From: Cloeon dipterum
Lineage: Eukaryota; Arthropoda; Insecta; Ephemeroptera; Baetidae
Length of the DNA: 64,000 bases
Direction: 5' to 3'
Assembly: GCF_949628265.1 (NCBI RefSeq)
Contig: NC_088786.1
Location: 3,906,001 to 3,970,000, forward strand
The notes below the pieces were generated by a model. The model did no database searches and had not been told where the DNA came from. It worked only from the letters and a program-made list of their open reading frames with translations. This document shows positions 41,001 through 53,074 of this stretch, in pieces. Made by a program: the position numbers and the translations under genes. Numbering within the stretch: the stretch's first letter is position 1; each line of letters begins with the position of its first letter.

Positions 41001-44000
41001 AAAATTTCACAAATGAATGCTTTTACAACCGTCATAGGCTCGAAAGAAACTTTTGCATTGTCCTTGGGCGCATTTATTCGTGATTTATTTCCCTATCCTT
41101 ATAGCATTACGAATTCACACGAGAGAAGATTTAAAAAATGATTCAAAGGCACCGCCGCCGCAATTTTAGTTGCTCTTTTTATATTCACCGTCAAAAGACT
41201 TTTCCTTATGCGCTCGTCGGGGGGCAAACTGTTGAATGTTGCAAACGGCCAGTATGCAGTGAGCGCGCAGGTACACACGAGCAAGTTGATACAAAATGCA
41301 TGAGCACAGGAGCGCAGCATTCATCGCGCCCAGGCGGCTTTAATGAGCGTTAATTACCAGCTAACAAAGGCCGTTTAGAAACTCGTCTGTCGCTCGCCGC
41401 CGAGAGCCCTTTTGGAAGGGTTTCACCGAGACTCTCGGGGGGCGACATACGCACAACGAGACAAACAGGGCGTGGCGCCGTCGCAAATTTCATCCCCTCA
41501 ACGACCGGCATCAGCCCGGCACCAGATGCTACTCACGGCTTTATTTGTTATCTTTCTCTTACATTTTTTACCAGTCAACTCCAAAACTTGTTTTCTGATG
41601 GAGCAGTTTTGTAATATTCTTTTTAATTATTTGAAAAGCAGAAAAACGATTATAAATTATGAAACAGTTAAAATCTCTCATCATTTTTGAAAACCAAAAG
41701 TGTAAGAATAATAGATTCAAAATACTGATATGGAAATTGATTTTTAAAGAAAAAAAATAATCAATGAGTCTATGACGTCAGTATAGATGTACCGACTCCA
41801 GTTTGATTAATCATCGGCACTGGCGCCAAATGGACTTGTCCGTTGCTCATGAAAACCTCAGAGGTGCATAAAAGTCAGCCCTCTGAGCTGACTAAGAAAA
41901 AAGCCAGCATTACAACCCTACGTTGCCATGGAAACACCTGGAAGGCGAATTTTATCGCTCCTGGTTGAGCCGGTTGGACCAGGGCAGGGAAGTATGGTGC
42001 AAATGAAAGTTTCCCCCACATTTGCATACGAGAAATTTTGCATTCTAGTCAGCTGACTTTTAATTACACGGAAAGGCCGCTGCCAGAATTGGAGACAAAG
42101 TGCAAACATGGGAGTACTTAGTTGGAGGATGAAAAGGGTGGTGTGCCTTTTAATCCGCTGAAAATGCAGAGCGAACTTTGGTGCGCTTTTCAAGTATCTG
42201 GAGTGCTTCGCCAACGGCTGGCGCGAGAAGTTTAAGTTTAAATCTCGGCCAAGCGGAGAGGCAAGTTTAACGAAACGTATTTTGCTTAAGAGCCCAGTTA
42301 AGAGTTTTGGTTTAGAAAATTAATGTGAAATTATAAGAAAAATAAAATCCAAAAAAGGTATTACAAGATATCTGGAGATTGCATTTCTTTGCAAAGCAGC
42401 AAGAGCGGAATATTTATTAAAGGAAATATGGGAAAGATCTTCTCGAATCTATTTTCTCGATGAATAATAAAGCAGAAAACGACCAACACGTTCGAAGGAC
42501 AATGCAAAACAATTTGGCAGCGTGAAGCAATCAATAGCGCCAGACAGTACGTGACTATGCCGGCGGGCCGTATCGGCGCCGGCCGAATTTCGCTAAGCCC
42601 AAACCGGGGGAGCGGCGGAAACGCGAAAGGGTGCGATACCTGCGAGGGGCGCCCGGCAGGAGTGGCAGAAGCACTGCAGCACCGACCTCTTAACCAGTTC
42701 GACGATCATGCTGCCTGTCTGGTTGCGTACTGTACTGGCCGACTACAGCAGCCAGACTGGCAAAGGGCTGCTCACTGCTGAGCACCGCATCCCCTTTGCC
42801 CCACCCTTCTGCATCTTGGAATCGATACTCCCTCGAAAAAACCGACCCCGAAGGCTTTCTACCTTGCCGTAGGAAAACGCGTGTGCTGACTACACGGGGA
42901 AGCACGCCGGTAAATTTATTAAATGATTTCGATGACAGCAGAATAAATGTTCAAAAATAATATTTTATTTTGCTTCAATTAAATCTTGAAATCATACCGT
43001 GTGCCTTTTTTGAGGATATTTTAAAAGAAAGTAATAGTTTTGTTTTTTCAGGAGATGCTAATAAGTCCTCAATAGTAATTAGCACTATGCAAAGGTTTAA
43101 AATTGATAGGTTACAATTCAATTACTCAAAATGCGGCGTAACTGTATTTCAAACGTATGAATTTTGGTCGATAGCAAACGATTTGCCGCCACCCGCATTA
43201 CCGCGTAAAACATTGTTGTCCTTCATATTGGAAATGCTACGTTAGCAACAACAATCGCGTTTCTGATAGCTTTATAATTTTATTATTATATTGATGCATT
43301 TTGTCATCCAAATTTAGAGTGTACAAAAGCTAAACATGGCCACTTCACCTACAAAACAGAAAATAACTTTTTTATTTTGTTTCTTGTTTCCAGGAATATA
43401 TTACTATCTCTACATTTTTATGCTACTTATTATCTCATTCCACAAGTGTGAACTTGATTTAAAATTCGTTATAACGTTGAAAAAACATAGTACGACCATT
43501 TGGTTTCCTAAAGAAATATCGTATATTTTGAGGAAATGATCCCAAACAGCCTTATCTTTAATAAAAGGTAAACAAACATTTTCAAGTAAAAAATACCTTC
43601 AAAAAAATATCTGATGACAAACAAGCCATTTAATTGTTTCCTATATTGATTGCCTTCTGAATTGGGACTCTGCCAAGACAAGCGGCATGAACGCAAAAGT
43701 CAGACACGATAATATCACTGCGGACTTTTCCGCCTCTCGCTGCTGTGGCACCGACAGTAAAAAATTGTATGGAACATAATATTTTATAAAAATCTCTTAT
43801 ATTAACTAAAACTAAGCAATAATAAATAATTATTTAGGTTAAAAATGATACTACTGTCAGCGTAACACCCAAGGAATTTTATTTCTGCAATGAATCGGAC
43901 AGAAAATTAAAATTTAATATTTATAAATTATCAATAATAAAAATCTAACCGTTTTGTATTCGTTTCATAAATGAAAAAAGTCTCCCCGGCGGGGAATCGA

Positions 44001-46812
44001 ACCCCGGTCTCCCGCGTGACAGGCGGGGATACTGACCACTATACTACCGAGGACTTGGTACGATGTGAGCAACTACTCGCGCTTTGTTGGCAGCTCCGCT
44101 TTGTAACGAACTTGCGCAGAAGCACGTGGAGAGCAACGCATGATGTGACCTCGAGTACGCCTTAAGAGATTACCGGAAAGATTCGGTATTATGTACACAT
44201 ACATGTTTAATTGTACGCACGTGCATTTTGCACATGGTAAAGGAAGGCCGTGCCTGCTAAACGTTTGCGCCACCAAATGCCTTATAAAAGAGCCTAGAAC
44301 GTCAATTCACATTTTGCCATCAACATCACGCATGATGACAAAAGAACTAATGGTCACTAAATTTAAATTAGGAGAGCAGATTGCTAGATGCAGTTTTGAA
44401 ACTCACTGCCAGCTATGATTGTATGGTTTATTTTTTAAAATTATTTTTATACGTTTCAAAAATATAAAAATAAGGAAACCTCAGTTCTAAAATTTGAAAG
44501 TAAAATTAAAAACATATTTTTATGAGTTTTTGAACATTGAAATAACATTCTCCCGCATTTGCACGACGCCTATGTTAGCTTTTGTGAATTATCAGAGCCT
44601 AATTTAGGGGCGGAGCCAGGGGTGCACCGGTTGCCGCGTGACTCGCTTGGCTCCGGCAAGTCTGGGTCATGGTGCACGCGAGACCTGGAACGCAATCTAC
44701 TTCTTTGAGGTTCAAGTAACGGTGGAGTTGAAATGTTTCCCGAATACGAAAACTAGAAAAAGTTATTCTAATTTGAGAGTCTGAATGGGTGACGATCACG
44801 CCATCAAACTTTGGGATGAAGGGTGAAGCCACGTGCGCCATGAATTCTTCATGAACACATGTCTAGTCTTGCCCAGCCACAGCCACGGGATCGATTTTGG
44901 GATAAAAATGATCGAACTTAGAGTGAAAGAAAAGTGACGGCGGTTTTCTATTCACTTCATGAGGCTCACAAACAATCAAGTAATGAATGCGAGGTGAAAA
45001 TCAATACAAAACCGCGTAAAACTGCCACTTGAACTGTGTTAGAAAGTCGCCCTTTTCACTCGGCTCGGTGACATTTTCTCAAATTCGCTCCCATTATGGT
45101 AAAAAGCGAATAAAAGAGAGCGCTGCTTTTCCTGTACGCAGAACGCCGATAATTATCTTAATTCTCTTTGTTCCGACCACGTTTTATTGCTTTAAAATCA
45201 CCGAGTCATGCAACCGCCGTCCGCGCAGAATTATTATACTTCCTGAATTCGGGAAAATTCACGCCAGTCGAGTGCGGCGTCGGTTCAACTGCATGTTACA
45301 TAAATCGATACGCCAAACAGCCGGGAAAAGTGCATCGCTCGTACCGGATCGTGTACTTTCCAAACAAATTTACGGAGCCAAGGGGATCGACTCTCCGGCC
45401 ACGAGTACTAGTTGGAGAATTTATTTCACTTCACTGCACAATCCGCCTCGATGGCTCAGTGTGAATGCGAATCAATGCGATAAATATTGTGGCTTACTTG
45501 CGGTCGCAAACAGGAATAGGAAATATAGCATTTTTTATTGCTCTCGGATGTCTCGGATAAAGAGGAATACTTTTTAAAATTTTCCAACCAAATTTGTTTA
45601 AAAATTGAATTAAGAAATATTTAATATTTCTTTAAATTTAATTTTACTAATTATTTAAGTTATTAATGCCTTATCAACGCAAAAAATTAAAGATAATTCT
45701 ATAATTTAGCATATTTTTAAGGTTTTGGGTTTAATATTTTGTTGAGCTGATGGATTATTAAGTCTAATTAACCTCTAATACTCCCTTGAATCACTCGTAG
45801 AAATTTCAATGGATAGAACGAATCAGAAATTGACAAAACCCTATAGACACAAAAAAAATGAAACAGGTACTCACGATCACCTGATGGGGTCATGGTGTCT
45901 GGCTCGGTGTGTTCTGGTTGGGATCTGCAAGCAAAAGAAAGCAGAGCGCGAGTTTAGTGGATGCGGCTGATACAGCGGCACAAGAGGAAGAAATGGACTT
46001 GGCCCTCTCCGTCCGTTTCACCCCCAGCTGGAGTAAAGGAGGGTGTATTTGGCCAAGGGATGAACGTGTGTCGCACTGCCGCTGTTCAGTCGCCTCTCTG
46101 CACGGCGGGTGTGCAGACGCAGACGGCCACGCCTCTGGTTCGAATCCCGAGCACGACCCTCCGCGGCCACCCCAAATGTACGACGCGAAAACTTATCTCT
46201 CCGCAATGTTCCCAGCTGCTGCAATTACTCATCTGCCGGTGTAGGGGTGTAACTCGATCCAAAAAATTACCACTTTACAGCCGGAAAGTGAGCTTGGTAC
46301 TATAAATGCACGTCCAATCACGAAAAGGGCGGCTTCCGGACGAAATTGGATGTGTAGAGTAAAATGGGTTTATTTATTTAGAATAAATTTAATTCTATAA
46401 AACATAAAAAGCAGTATTTTGAATTTGATAATTATTTTGCAACATACGTAACCAATAAACAAGAAAAATTTATAGAGTTTCATGCACACATATCATCAAT
46501 AAGGGAGGTTAAAATAGTAAAAGCTAACTCAAATTAGGAAAATATCAATAGATTTATAGCTTTACCAGCAAAAAATATAAATGAGCCGATTTTAAATCAA
46601 TATTCACTCAAATACTCAGATCAAATACATGGGATGTTTTTTTTTTAAATCAAATTGACACGAATATCACCAGAAGGAATTAGACGAGCATAGCTTAGAA
46701 AATTCCAAAATTATGTTACAGCCAAAAACCACGGACTCGATTTTCACACACGAAAAAACTGAGCACAAGCAAGCAAAACATGCAGAAGGGACACTTACTG
46801 GAGACTGCCCAT
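38015..46812 (-). CDS. stai: Stathmin (tubulin-binding phosphoprotein), full gene
   Basis: Stathmins bind two tubulin dimers through a long helix and regulate microtubule dynamics, notably in neurons and germ cells. Coding exons on the minus strand are 46812-46799, 45924-45875, 39260-39088, 39033-38842, 38727-38575, 38410-38261 and 38116-38015 (TAG). All junctions have GT donors and AG acceptors, and the phases are compatible throughout. The spliced frame gives 277 residues from the first ATG, or 262 from the second (45893). The body begins TEIRCQEESRGGLRYEVILA, the stathmin-like tubulin-capping segment. It is followed by SP/TP sites (VSPTAKTP), possible phosphorylation targets, then EKMIAAEERRK and about 200 residues of charged heptad-like helix. 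The two extra helical exons make it longer than vertebrate stathmin-1 (149 aa), as in the fly protein. I judged family membership from remembered family sequences; the exon joins are read directly from the sequence. Confidence 0.93.
40609..40645 (-). promoter_or_regulatory. Perfect 15-bp hairpin beside stathmin cassette exon
   Basis: GTTTGGCCGATAAAT and ATTTATCGGCCAAAC flank a 7-base loop. The hairpin lies 48-84 bases downstream of the donor of the 84-nt cassette exon, inside the intron. It could influence cassette splicing or be a small mobile remnant; no function is shown. Confidence 0.45.
40694..40777 (-). CDS. stai: Stathmin in-frame basic/poly-Gly cassette exon
   Basis: This 84-nt block has an acceptor (gacaagcag before it) and a strong donor (gtaagt after it). 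It enters and leaves in phase 1. That phase matches the C-ending exon at 45875 and the CC-starting exon at 39260, so it can be inserted without changing the frame. It adds 28 residues including SRRSVPLKKPK and GRGGGGGKNKKVKF, a strongly basic segment resembling a nuclear localisation or RNA/tubulin tail-binding patch, placed just before TEIRC. Splicing and frame compatibility are seen directly; the nuclear signal is inference. It could be constitutive rather than optional. Confidence 0.75.
43974..43979 (-). terminator. Pol III terminator of tRNA-Asp
   Basis: This is a T6 run on the minus strand, two bases beyond the tRNA 3' end. Confidence 0.85.
43982..44053 (-). tRNA. tRNA-Asp (anticodon GTC)
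   Basis: The 72-nt minus-strand sequence folds as a standard cloverleaf. The acceptor stem TCCTCGG pairs with CCGGGGA (one G-T), followed by discriminator G. The anticodon loop is CTGTCAC with GTC, and the T arm contains GGTTCGATTCC, the B box. A run of six T on the transcribed strand (43979-43974) starts two bases after the end and serves as the pol III terminator. There is no intron. The gene sits inside the large stathmin intron on the same strand. Confidence 0.97.
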
Positions 46813-46826
46813 TTTCCGGGTTTGTC
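46799..46826 (-). CDS. stai: First coding exon of stathmin (MGSL start)
   Basis: The exon follows a pyrimidine-rich acceptor (ttttttctggaag) and ends at CA|gtaagt. ATG is at 46812-46810. Spliced to 45924 it reads MGSLQSQPEHTEPDT and then reaches the internal MTPSGD start, open throughout. Position 2 is Gly and position 6 is Ser, fitting the N-myristoylation pattern G-x-x-x-S. If the exon is skipped, translation would begin at MTPSGD in the next exon. It is small, so it depends on splice-site quality and the open frame rather than on homology. Confidence 0.6.
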
Positions 46827-47365
46827 CTTCCAGAAAAAAACTATAAAAAGAAAATTAAAAATTAATTAAACGTTAAGGGGAATAATTTAATCGCAACGCA
46901 ACTCTGTTTTGTGTTTAAATTATTCACGCAGCGGGGAGCAAAAGGCGGAAGTAAAATCGCGTGCGCATCGACACTCGAACCAAAAAATAAATAATGCACG
47001 CGTTTCCGCTGATAATTTCAGCGCTTCCTCTTTTCTAGCCCTATTATAATCGCTTTCACCTTTGATCCAAGCGAGCCGAAAAGACAAAATCAGCATAATC
47101 TGTTGCGGACAGAGGGTCGCAAGTGAAACTTTTGTTTGTTTCACCGAGCAGAAAGGTCTCGCTTAAGTAAGTTACTGTTTTTTTCAGCAATAAGGTTCAG
47201 TTCACTTAATTAAATCTTCTGGACGCCCCTCAAGCGTAATTCATTAATAAGTTAGCCAGATTAGTACTGTGCAAGAGTCAAGGGAGATAAATTTAAGTTA
47301 CAATAAACAATTACGCAATTAGTTAGGCCATGAAATTTAGTGACAAGCGTTGTACAGTCTAACAG

Positions 47366-47525
47366 TTTTAAACATTTAGCATTGTTGACTATAACAAGTA
47401 ATTCATTTGGTTAATTGTTTGTGAAATTTAGCTCAACAGTTTATCTCTAGGTGAGAGTTACATAATGAAATCAGGCCCGAGGAACAGTTGAATTTTAGAT
47501 TTTGCATAATTCCTCAATGATTTTT
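47366..47525 (+). repeat. Dispersed repeat family B, copy 4 (3' truncated)
   Basis: It has CATTGTTGACTATAACAAGTA, TTGTGAAATTTAGCTCA, ATCAGGCCCGAGGAACAGTT and TAGATTTTGCATAATTCC, close to the left half of copy 1. It stops before the CCCTCTCG block. It lies in stathmin intron 1. Confidence 0.6.
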
Positions 47526-48033
47526 TGAAACACGGCCGGGATAAGAGTCGAAAAGCGGCTGTCTGGCGTCTTGTGTCTGTGTTTCAGGCAGACAGCTGGG
47601 CGCGTGCAGCTGGAGAAGGTCAGTGCCCCACCCTGTAGCAGTAGCAGTGCGAACGAAAAACGCTACAACCAGGGTTGCAGCCAAATCGATAACGGCTACA
47701 CGCGCCGCTCGCCGAAAAGCACACATTTTTGACATTTTTGTACTCTCACACGGTCCAATAATCAAAAAAATTAATCGGGCTTCTAAGAACTGTCTTTAAT
47801 TAATTTCCATCTTTAATTTTCAAGAAAATAAAATATTAAGAGGGTTTTGGAGTACTCATATATATTTATATCAAGTCAGTTTACTAACAACTATTCAAGT
47901 TAGAAAGAAAAAACATTTAAAAACAGACTGTTTTACCATCCAAACAAATAAATGATCGAAAAGTGGCAAAATAAAATTGCGTAATCTGCGTTAAGAAATT
48001 TAATAATCACGTCTCGAAGCGTGCAAAGTTAAA

Positions 48034-48318
48034 ATGCTGAGTTTAACGTTCATTGGTGCAAAGCAAATTAAGCATCTGCACAAAAGGGTTGCGCAATTTC
48101 GCGCATCGGGCTCAAGGAGCAAAGCAAGTAACATGCTATCGCGAATTGAAGGAAACGGTGTGCAGGAAGCCGTAGCCATAATGAAAGCTATCTTTGCCGA
48201 ATTCACGGAGCAAATCAACGCTTATAACGAGCGAATTGTGCAATACTGTAGTGTGCTTATGTGTAAAAAATTCAATTCTATTATTCAAAGCGAGGGGAAA
48301 GAAGCGTTAACAATTTAA
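48034..48318 (+). CDS. Hypothetical 94-codon ORF, antisense in stathmin intron 1
   Basis: An ATG-initiated frame on the strand opposite to stathmin encodes a 94-residue peptide. It has a basic start (KQIKHLHKRVAQFR) and a helical second half (AVAIMKAIFAEFTEQINAY). Codon use is not obviously that of AT-rich noise. I recognise no family, and no promoter or splice sites are evident. It may be chance or a decayed retrocopy. Confidence 0.2.
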   Translation: MLSLTFIGAKQIKHLHKRVAQFRASGSRSKASNMLSRIEGNGVQEAVAIMKAIFAEFTEQINAYNERIVQYCSVLMCKKFNSIIQSEGKEALTI

Positions 48319-48585
48319 CAACTCCCTGTTGCTATGCGGGAAGTATTTCAACTATTTTCAATCGAAAACGTAAGCAAAAGAGGAAAATAATTTTAGCAGG
48401 GTGAAGAACCGAGTTGGTTTCGCCATAATGTCGATTTCAACCCTTGACAACACACGCCCAGGTGCGAATTCAAAATGAAAGTGAAAACAAACCGAGCTAC
48501 AAGAGTTGGTTGCGAATTTCCGGAATTTCAAGCAGGCATGACAGAAAAGGGAATGGAAAGAGTACAAATATGAATTCAAACTCAC

Positions 48586-48688
48586 CAGAAAACGAAAAGC
48601 GAGTGGAAAAAGTTCGGTCACGAACGTCCAAGTGCAACAATCGACTGCAGGAGCGCTTTTTACGCGTCAAGTTCAGATTGTTGTGTAG
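48586..48688 (-). other. Predicted non-coding leader exon of stathmin
   Basis: Downstream of a TATA box at the expected distance is a stretch ending in CTG followed by gtgagt at 48585-48580, a consensus donor. The exon contains no ATG in any frame. When it is joined to 46826 the first AUG of the mRNA is the one at 46812, which has A at -3 and G at +4. The 5' end is estimated from the TATA spacing and may be off by several bases. Confidence 0.55.
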
Positions 48689-48800
48689 CAGCTTTCCCTC
48701 GCTTTCGTCTTGTTTATATATCCCCTTACTCGAACTCCGCCGTTTCTGTCAAGCAGACCCAGCAACCAATCAGAGCCCGCTGTTTCCGTCCGCTGATTGG
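48689..48800 (-). promoter_or_regulatory. TATA/CCAAT promoter of stathmin
   Basis: On the minus strand a TATATAAA box lies at 48720-48713. Upstream of it are two CCAAT motifs in opposite orientations (plus-strand CCAAT at 48766-48770 and ATTGG at 48796-48800), each with an adjacent CAGAG. This layout predicts transcription starting near 48,688 towards the stathmin exons. The assignment to stathmin rests on strand, the downstream donor and the absence of another minus-strand gene before it. Confidence 0.5.
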
Positions 48801-50184
48801 TCAGAGCTGCCTCGTTGCCGCCGACTGGATGAATTTGAACCGTTTTGGCAAATTCACTGTGCTGGAAAGTTCCTATCCGTTTGCAATCTTCACTAGAAAT
48901 CGCGGATGGAATTTTAAACATAAAATTGTAAATTGTAAAAAGTATTAAATTTCAATTCATTTTTTTTCTTTTGATTGGTGGTATTATCAAGAAAAGTGTT
49001 TTCATGTTTAGCTTTCGTTTTGACACAATTCAAAATGCACTCAAGGTTATAACGTAATTGAAAACAAAATAACATAAAATGCGTATTTTCATATACTGCG
49101 TTAAGTTTGCCACACATTAACGAAATTTCTTCACAAAAGTATTTAATCCACTTTTTTTGTATGACATGTAAAATCAAACTTACATCAAATAATAATTTTA
49201 CTAGAATTAAGTTTCAATCTGGCATATTTTATTTCCTGTGTTGTTATGTGATAATAAAATCAGTTGATTACCAAAAAAATCATATATATTTTGTGCGGAT
49301 AGATCTTTTTCAGTACAAAATCAAACGCCATGCAGCAATGCGAATTACGAGCTTAATATATAATGATAATAATTTTGCGTTTGCATTAGAGGCGATGTAT
49401 CTCGAAGAGGCACATACGCACATATAATTTTAATGATTTGGCCGTTAATGGTTCCAATTCATCAAACTGTGAGCAGACCTCCGAGAGAGGAATGCGTTGG
49501 TGTGTGGGTTCAAAACGGCCGTTGCAAGTCGTTGTGGAGCGGAGAAGACGGTTAAACCACAGAGACGAGAAGCCGCCGAGTGTAGGTCGGTCCACTCGCT
49601 AAATAAGGAAAGAGCAACTTGCGAGAAGAATATGTACAGCCTTATATTTATTAAAATAAAAGCGACGGAGTAACGAGTGTTCGCACGCAGCTGAGGATAA
49701 TAAAATGCTTTTCTTCACTTCCCAGAGTCTATAATGCAAGTTCGTAGTTTGAAATCATTACTTATTGTTAAGTCTATTATTGGATCCTGTTGTACAGTAT
49801 CGCGAAACTGTGCTATAGCTAATAGATGGAGAAAAAGTGCTGTCAATAAATTGTCAGTTCAATTAAATGCACGAAGATTGTGATCGCCTCATTTGCATAT
49901 ATAGGGTGTGCTTGCTCTAGAGGTGACAATTAAATCAGGACAGCGCATAGACCTATTTATTTAAATATTTATTGTTGGTTTTCTAATTTAATAATGGAAT
50001 TAAAATGTTTTGAAGTAGGCTCATCGCAGGTGGTCGTGTAAATTGTAAATTTCCATAAATTCTTTGAAAAATATTTCGGGCATTTACAAAAAAATAGTCC
50101 AGCCGCAACAATATGCTTTTCATAGCGTGAATGAGAAAGAAACCCCCCAAATTATTTAATTAGGCGCAGAAATAAAATCAGAAG

Positions 50185-50515
50185 CGAGAAACCGTTGATT
50201 TTCAGATTTGTCCCAATTTTTCGAAAAATTAAACCGTTAATTTTTCGCTTGATTTTGATCCCTCTCGTCGCAATATACCCAATGGTTTGCGTATTTGAAC
50301 TAAATTTCACTAAATTGTGAAATAAATCGTGGTTTTGCAGTAGGGAGACAGCTTGATTAGTTTGTGCCAACTATATCAAAAACTAAAACAGCAACCTGGC
50401 AAATTGTGAGCATTTTCCTAATTTTTAAACAGTATCTCACGTAAACAAGGTAAAAAGGATTTTGTACAAAATTTCCGGAAAACTATTATTAATAAAATTT
50501 TATCGATTTTTGTCA
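50185..50515 (+). repeat. Dispersed repeat family B, copy 5
   Basis: It has CTTGATTTTGATCCCTCTCG, AATATACCCAATGGTTTGCG, AGTAGGGAGACAG and CAACCTGGCAAATT in family order. Confidence 0.6.
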
Positions 50516-51436
50516 CTGTTAAATTTTAATGTGGCCTATATTTTGTTAAACACAGCATTACTCAATGGGGCTTGTGCTTCACAAAATATAAATTTATTTT
50601 GAAATTTGACGCGCATTAGAAATCACGCTTTCGACGTAATGGATTTCTGGTTGCGCTGTCTGCGCGTCTGATTCATTTTTAAAATCTACTTTGTCATCCA
50701 AGCTGATTCAGAGGCCGTAATTTAATGCAACTCTCTCTCCGGTCCTGCAGTGTAACTCTGTTCTTAAGGCCAATAAAGGGGGCAAAAGTGTTGCTAAAGT
50801 TGAACGAACCGTGGGGCCACCATATGTGAGCTATATTGGAAGAGAGAGAAAGAGAGGCACCACGCCAAACTAATTATCCTAACGATTTTGTCCTGTCGCA
50901 CGCGATATCCACCCATATAAACAGTAAATAATGCGCAAGTTCTTCCACACAAACACAAAAAGACACACGCAAAAGAATAAGGCGGCTATATAGGCTGCGG
51001 AATCGTTTTTTTTTTAATTTTGAAGATATCTGAAAAATATAGAGAATAAATGTGCCTTCCTCTTTGTCTGTATAGTAAATGGAAAATGGCAATTCTCTCG
51101 AAGATATATTTTACCTTCCTGTTGCTTTGTAATTATTACTATAAAATTGAAAGAGAAAAATTGCAATTTATAATTTTACTTTATATTATTATACTTCTTA
51201 TTCTTTTTGTAAATTAAGTGAAATGTTTGATATTGAAACCCAGCACTAAACCAATCAAATTTTATGTTTATTAGAGGGATTCGGAGAGATTGAAGGATAC
51301 TCAGAAAACCAATTCTCGAGGACTCCTCTGGGAGAGTGCAATAATGTGCCGCCGTGACTTCAAGGAAGTCAGCGGTGCATGTCGGCTTCTTACTCGCAGT
51401 CTGTGTGCGGTGGTTTATTGCGCGCCTTATGCTTCA

Positions 51437-51460
51437 CACACACACACACACACACACACC
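51437..51460. repeat. (CA)n microsatellite
   Basis: This is a short pure CA tract of about 12 units in intergenic sequence. Confidence 0.9.
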
Positions 51461-52020
51461 GCGTGTACTTAGCAACACCAACCGAAGAAGTGGTTGCGCA
51501 AAAATTATCGCACGTCTCACAGAAGAATGAGGAGATGGTCGACGCGCAGCGTTACACACAGCTTGCACGTTTCATGGTCAAACACTCGATGCAGACAATT
51601 AACTTTTGCTTTTAAATCCAGAAGCATTTAAACGGCGACCCTAATACCAAAACTAACTATATAAACTCGTGGCGTATAATTTAAGCAGTCAGAAGATTGG
51701 CGAAGGAGACCGATAAGAGGCAAGAAATAAAGAAGGCAACGCTTGCGTCACTTGGGAAATGCACACATAGACAAGAGAGTGATTAATTTAATTTCCATGC
51801 AGCGACCTGTTGTGAAATTAGCAAATTAACTGTTCTGGCCGCCGGATAAGGCATTGAAAAAAGCACTTGCTGAACAATCAGGAAAAGAATTGATAGATTT
51901 TCAAGACATGCTTTTCTTTCTCTTTGCGTCATACAAAAGCGAGTTGTCTTCAAAACTTGTAATCGTTGATACATTTCAATTCGAAAAATTGCTTAAAATT
52001 ATTCTGCGACAAATACAATG

Positions 52021-52214
52021 TAGAAGTCTCAGCCAGCCGTGCTGCACCGCGCCAGCCGGCAAATTTTGGGTCACGTGGGCAGCCGCCAACCGCCGTGAAT
52101 TTAGCTAAACTGCGCCAGCCACCGGTGAAAATGGCCAGCCACCTCAGCCAGGCAAAAAATTCAGCTAAGCTGGTCCCGCCAGCCGCCGCCTTAAATCTCG
52201 CGGCTTAAGACCTC
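52021..52214 (+). mobile_element. Family A element, copy 4 (internally deleted)
   Basis: It starts TAGAAGTCTCAGCCAGCCG and ends TTAAATCTCGCGGCTTAAGACCTC. It lacks the middle block with TTCACGTTTAAAATATTG that copies 1 and 3 have, so it is about 70 bases shorter. Confidence 0.7.
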
Positions 52215-53074
52215 AAGTAAAATCCAAAAGAATAAAATCGGCGGAATGTACTGGGCACCAGTCTTGACAGAGGAATAAAAATCCAAGTAAAAATTTTCCT
52301 CTTAATTGGACTAATATATTAAAATGAATTAGTATGTATTTCAAGTCAATGCCAACTATTTTAATATATTCCTTTACTGCGATCATCAATCAGAGCAAAT
52401 CAACTGTAAAAATAAGAGACGCACTTCTTCGACGTTTTCTTTCTTTCTCTCTTTTGAGGCAAGGTGAACAAACAGCAGACAAGCGGCCGTTGCTGCTGGT
52501 GACTCATACTCTGTATACTGTCCTACTGCCTCACGAACAAAAGATAAAATAACACGCAAAACGCTGGCCGGAGAAAAGTCGCAAGGCGCAACCGTCTCAA
52601 CGGTCGTGCGCGAGCATTAAAACAGTCCCACGCATCTTTAATACTTATACAGCCATGCTAGTGACTTATCATTGAATACACTCTTATTGTTTTTGTTTGA
52701 AAAGTGGCTGATGAAATGTCAAGAAGTGGGACTGATTAATTATATGAGAGTAATTATTGTAAAAGCTCCTCACCGCAAGTAAACCAGATTTTTTTCTGCG
52801 CATTTACCCACTATGGAGGCGCAGCAAATCCAACGCGATACTTTATCTTGCTTGCAAAATTATATAGCTCTTTATGTTTTAGTTTCAACCAGTTACGCGC
52901 AAATGAAATAATACCAGGTTTGCTCATATTTCACCACAGCATTATTTAATTTAAATATCATTTTTCTAAATCGTTGCATACACTATAAACCTAGTAGTAA
53001 TTTTTAAATTTAAGTAGTATTAAAAACGTCCAAAAAATTAGACTTGAGATTACGGTTTCAGAACACGAATTAAG

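Larger units (their letters stand above)
39261..45874. other. Large stathmin intron
   Basis: Besides the cassette exon and the tRNA-Asp gene it contains GC-rich patches at about 40,200-40,450 (a CRE plus TGACTCAT, an AP-1 site), 41,110-41,530 and 42,540-42,900. Any of these could be intronic enhancers or an internal promoter for the MTPSGD isoform. Open frames here, including one of 182 codons at 45,029-45,577, show no family features. Confidence 0.45.
48801..53074. other. Intergenic stathmin to RBM18
   Basis: AT-rich sequence holding repeat copies (family B at 50.2 kb, family A at 52.0 kb) and the CA microsatellite. A somewhat GC-richer patch lies at 49,440-49,600. No coding exon was found. 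The RBM18 3' UTR must start at 53,074 on the minus strand. Confidence 0.5.

Noticed and set aside
45029..45577. 182-codon plus-strand frame in the stathmin intron
   Set aside because: No family features and no start or splice context; probably chance.
46135..46160. tRNA-like B box (GGTTCGAATCC)
   Set aside because: No cloverleaf, A box or terminator around it; an isolated match.
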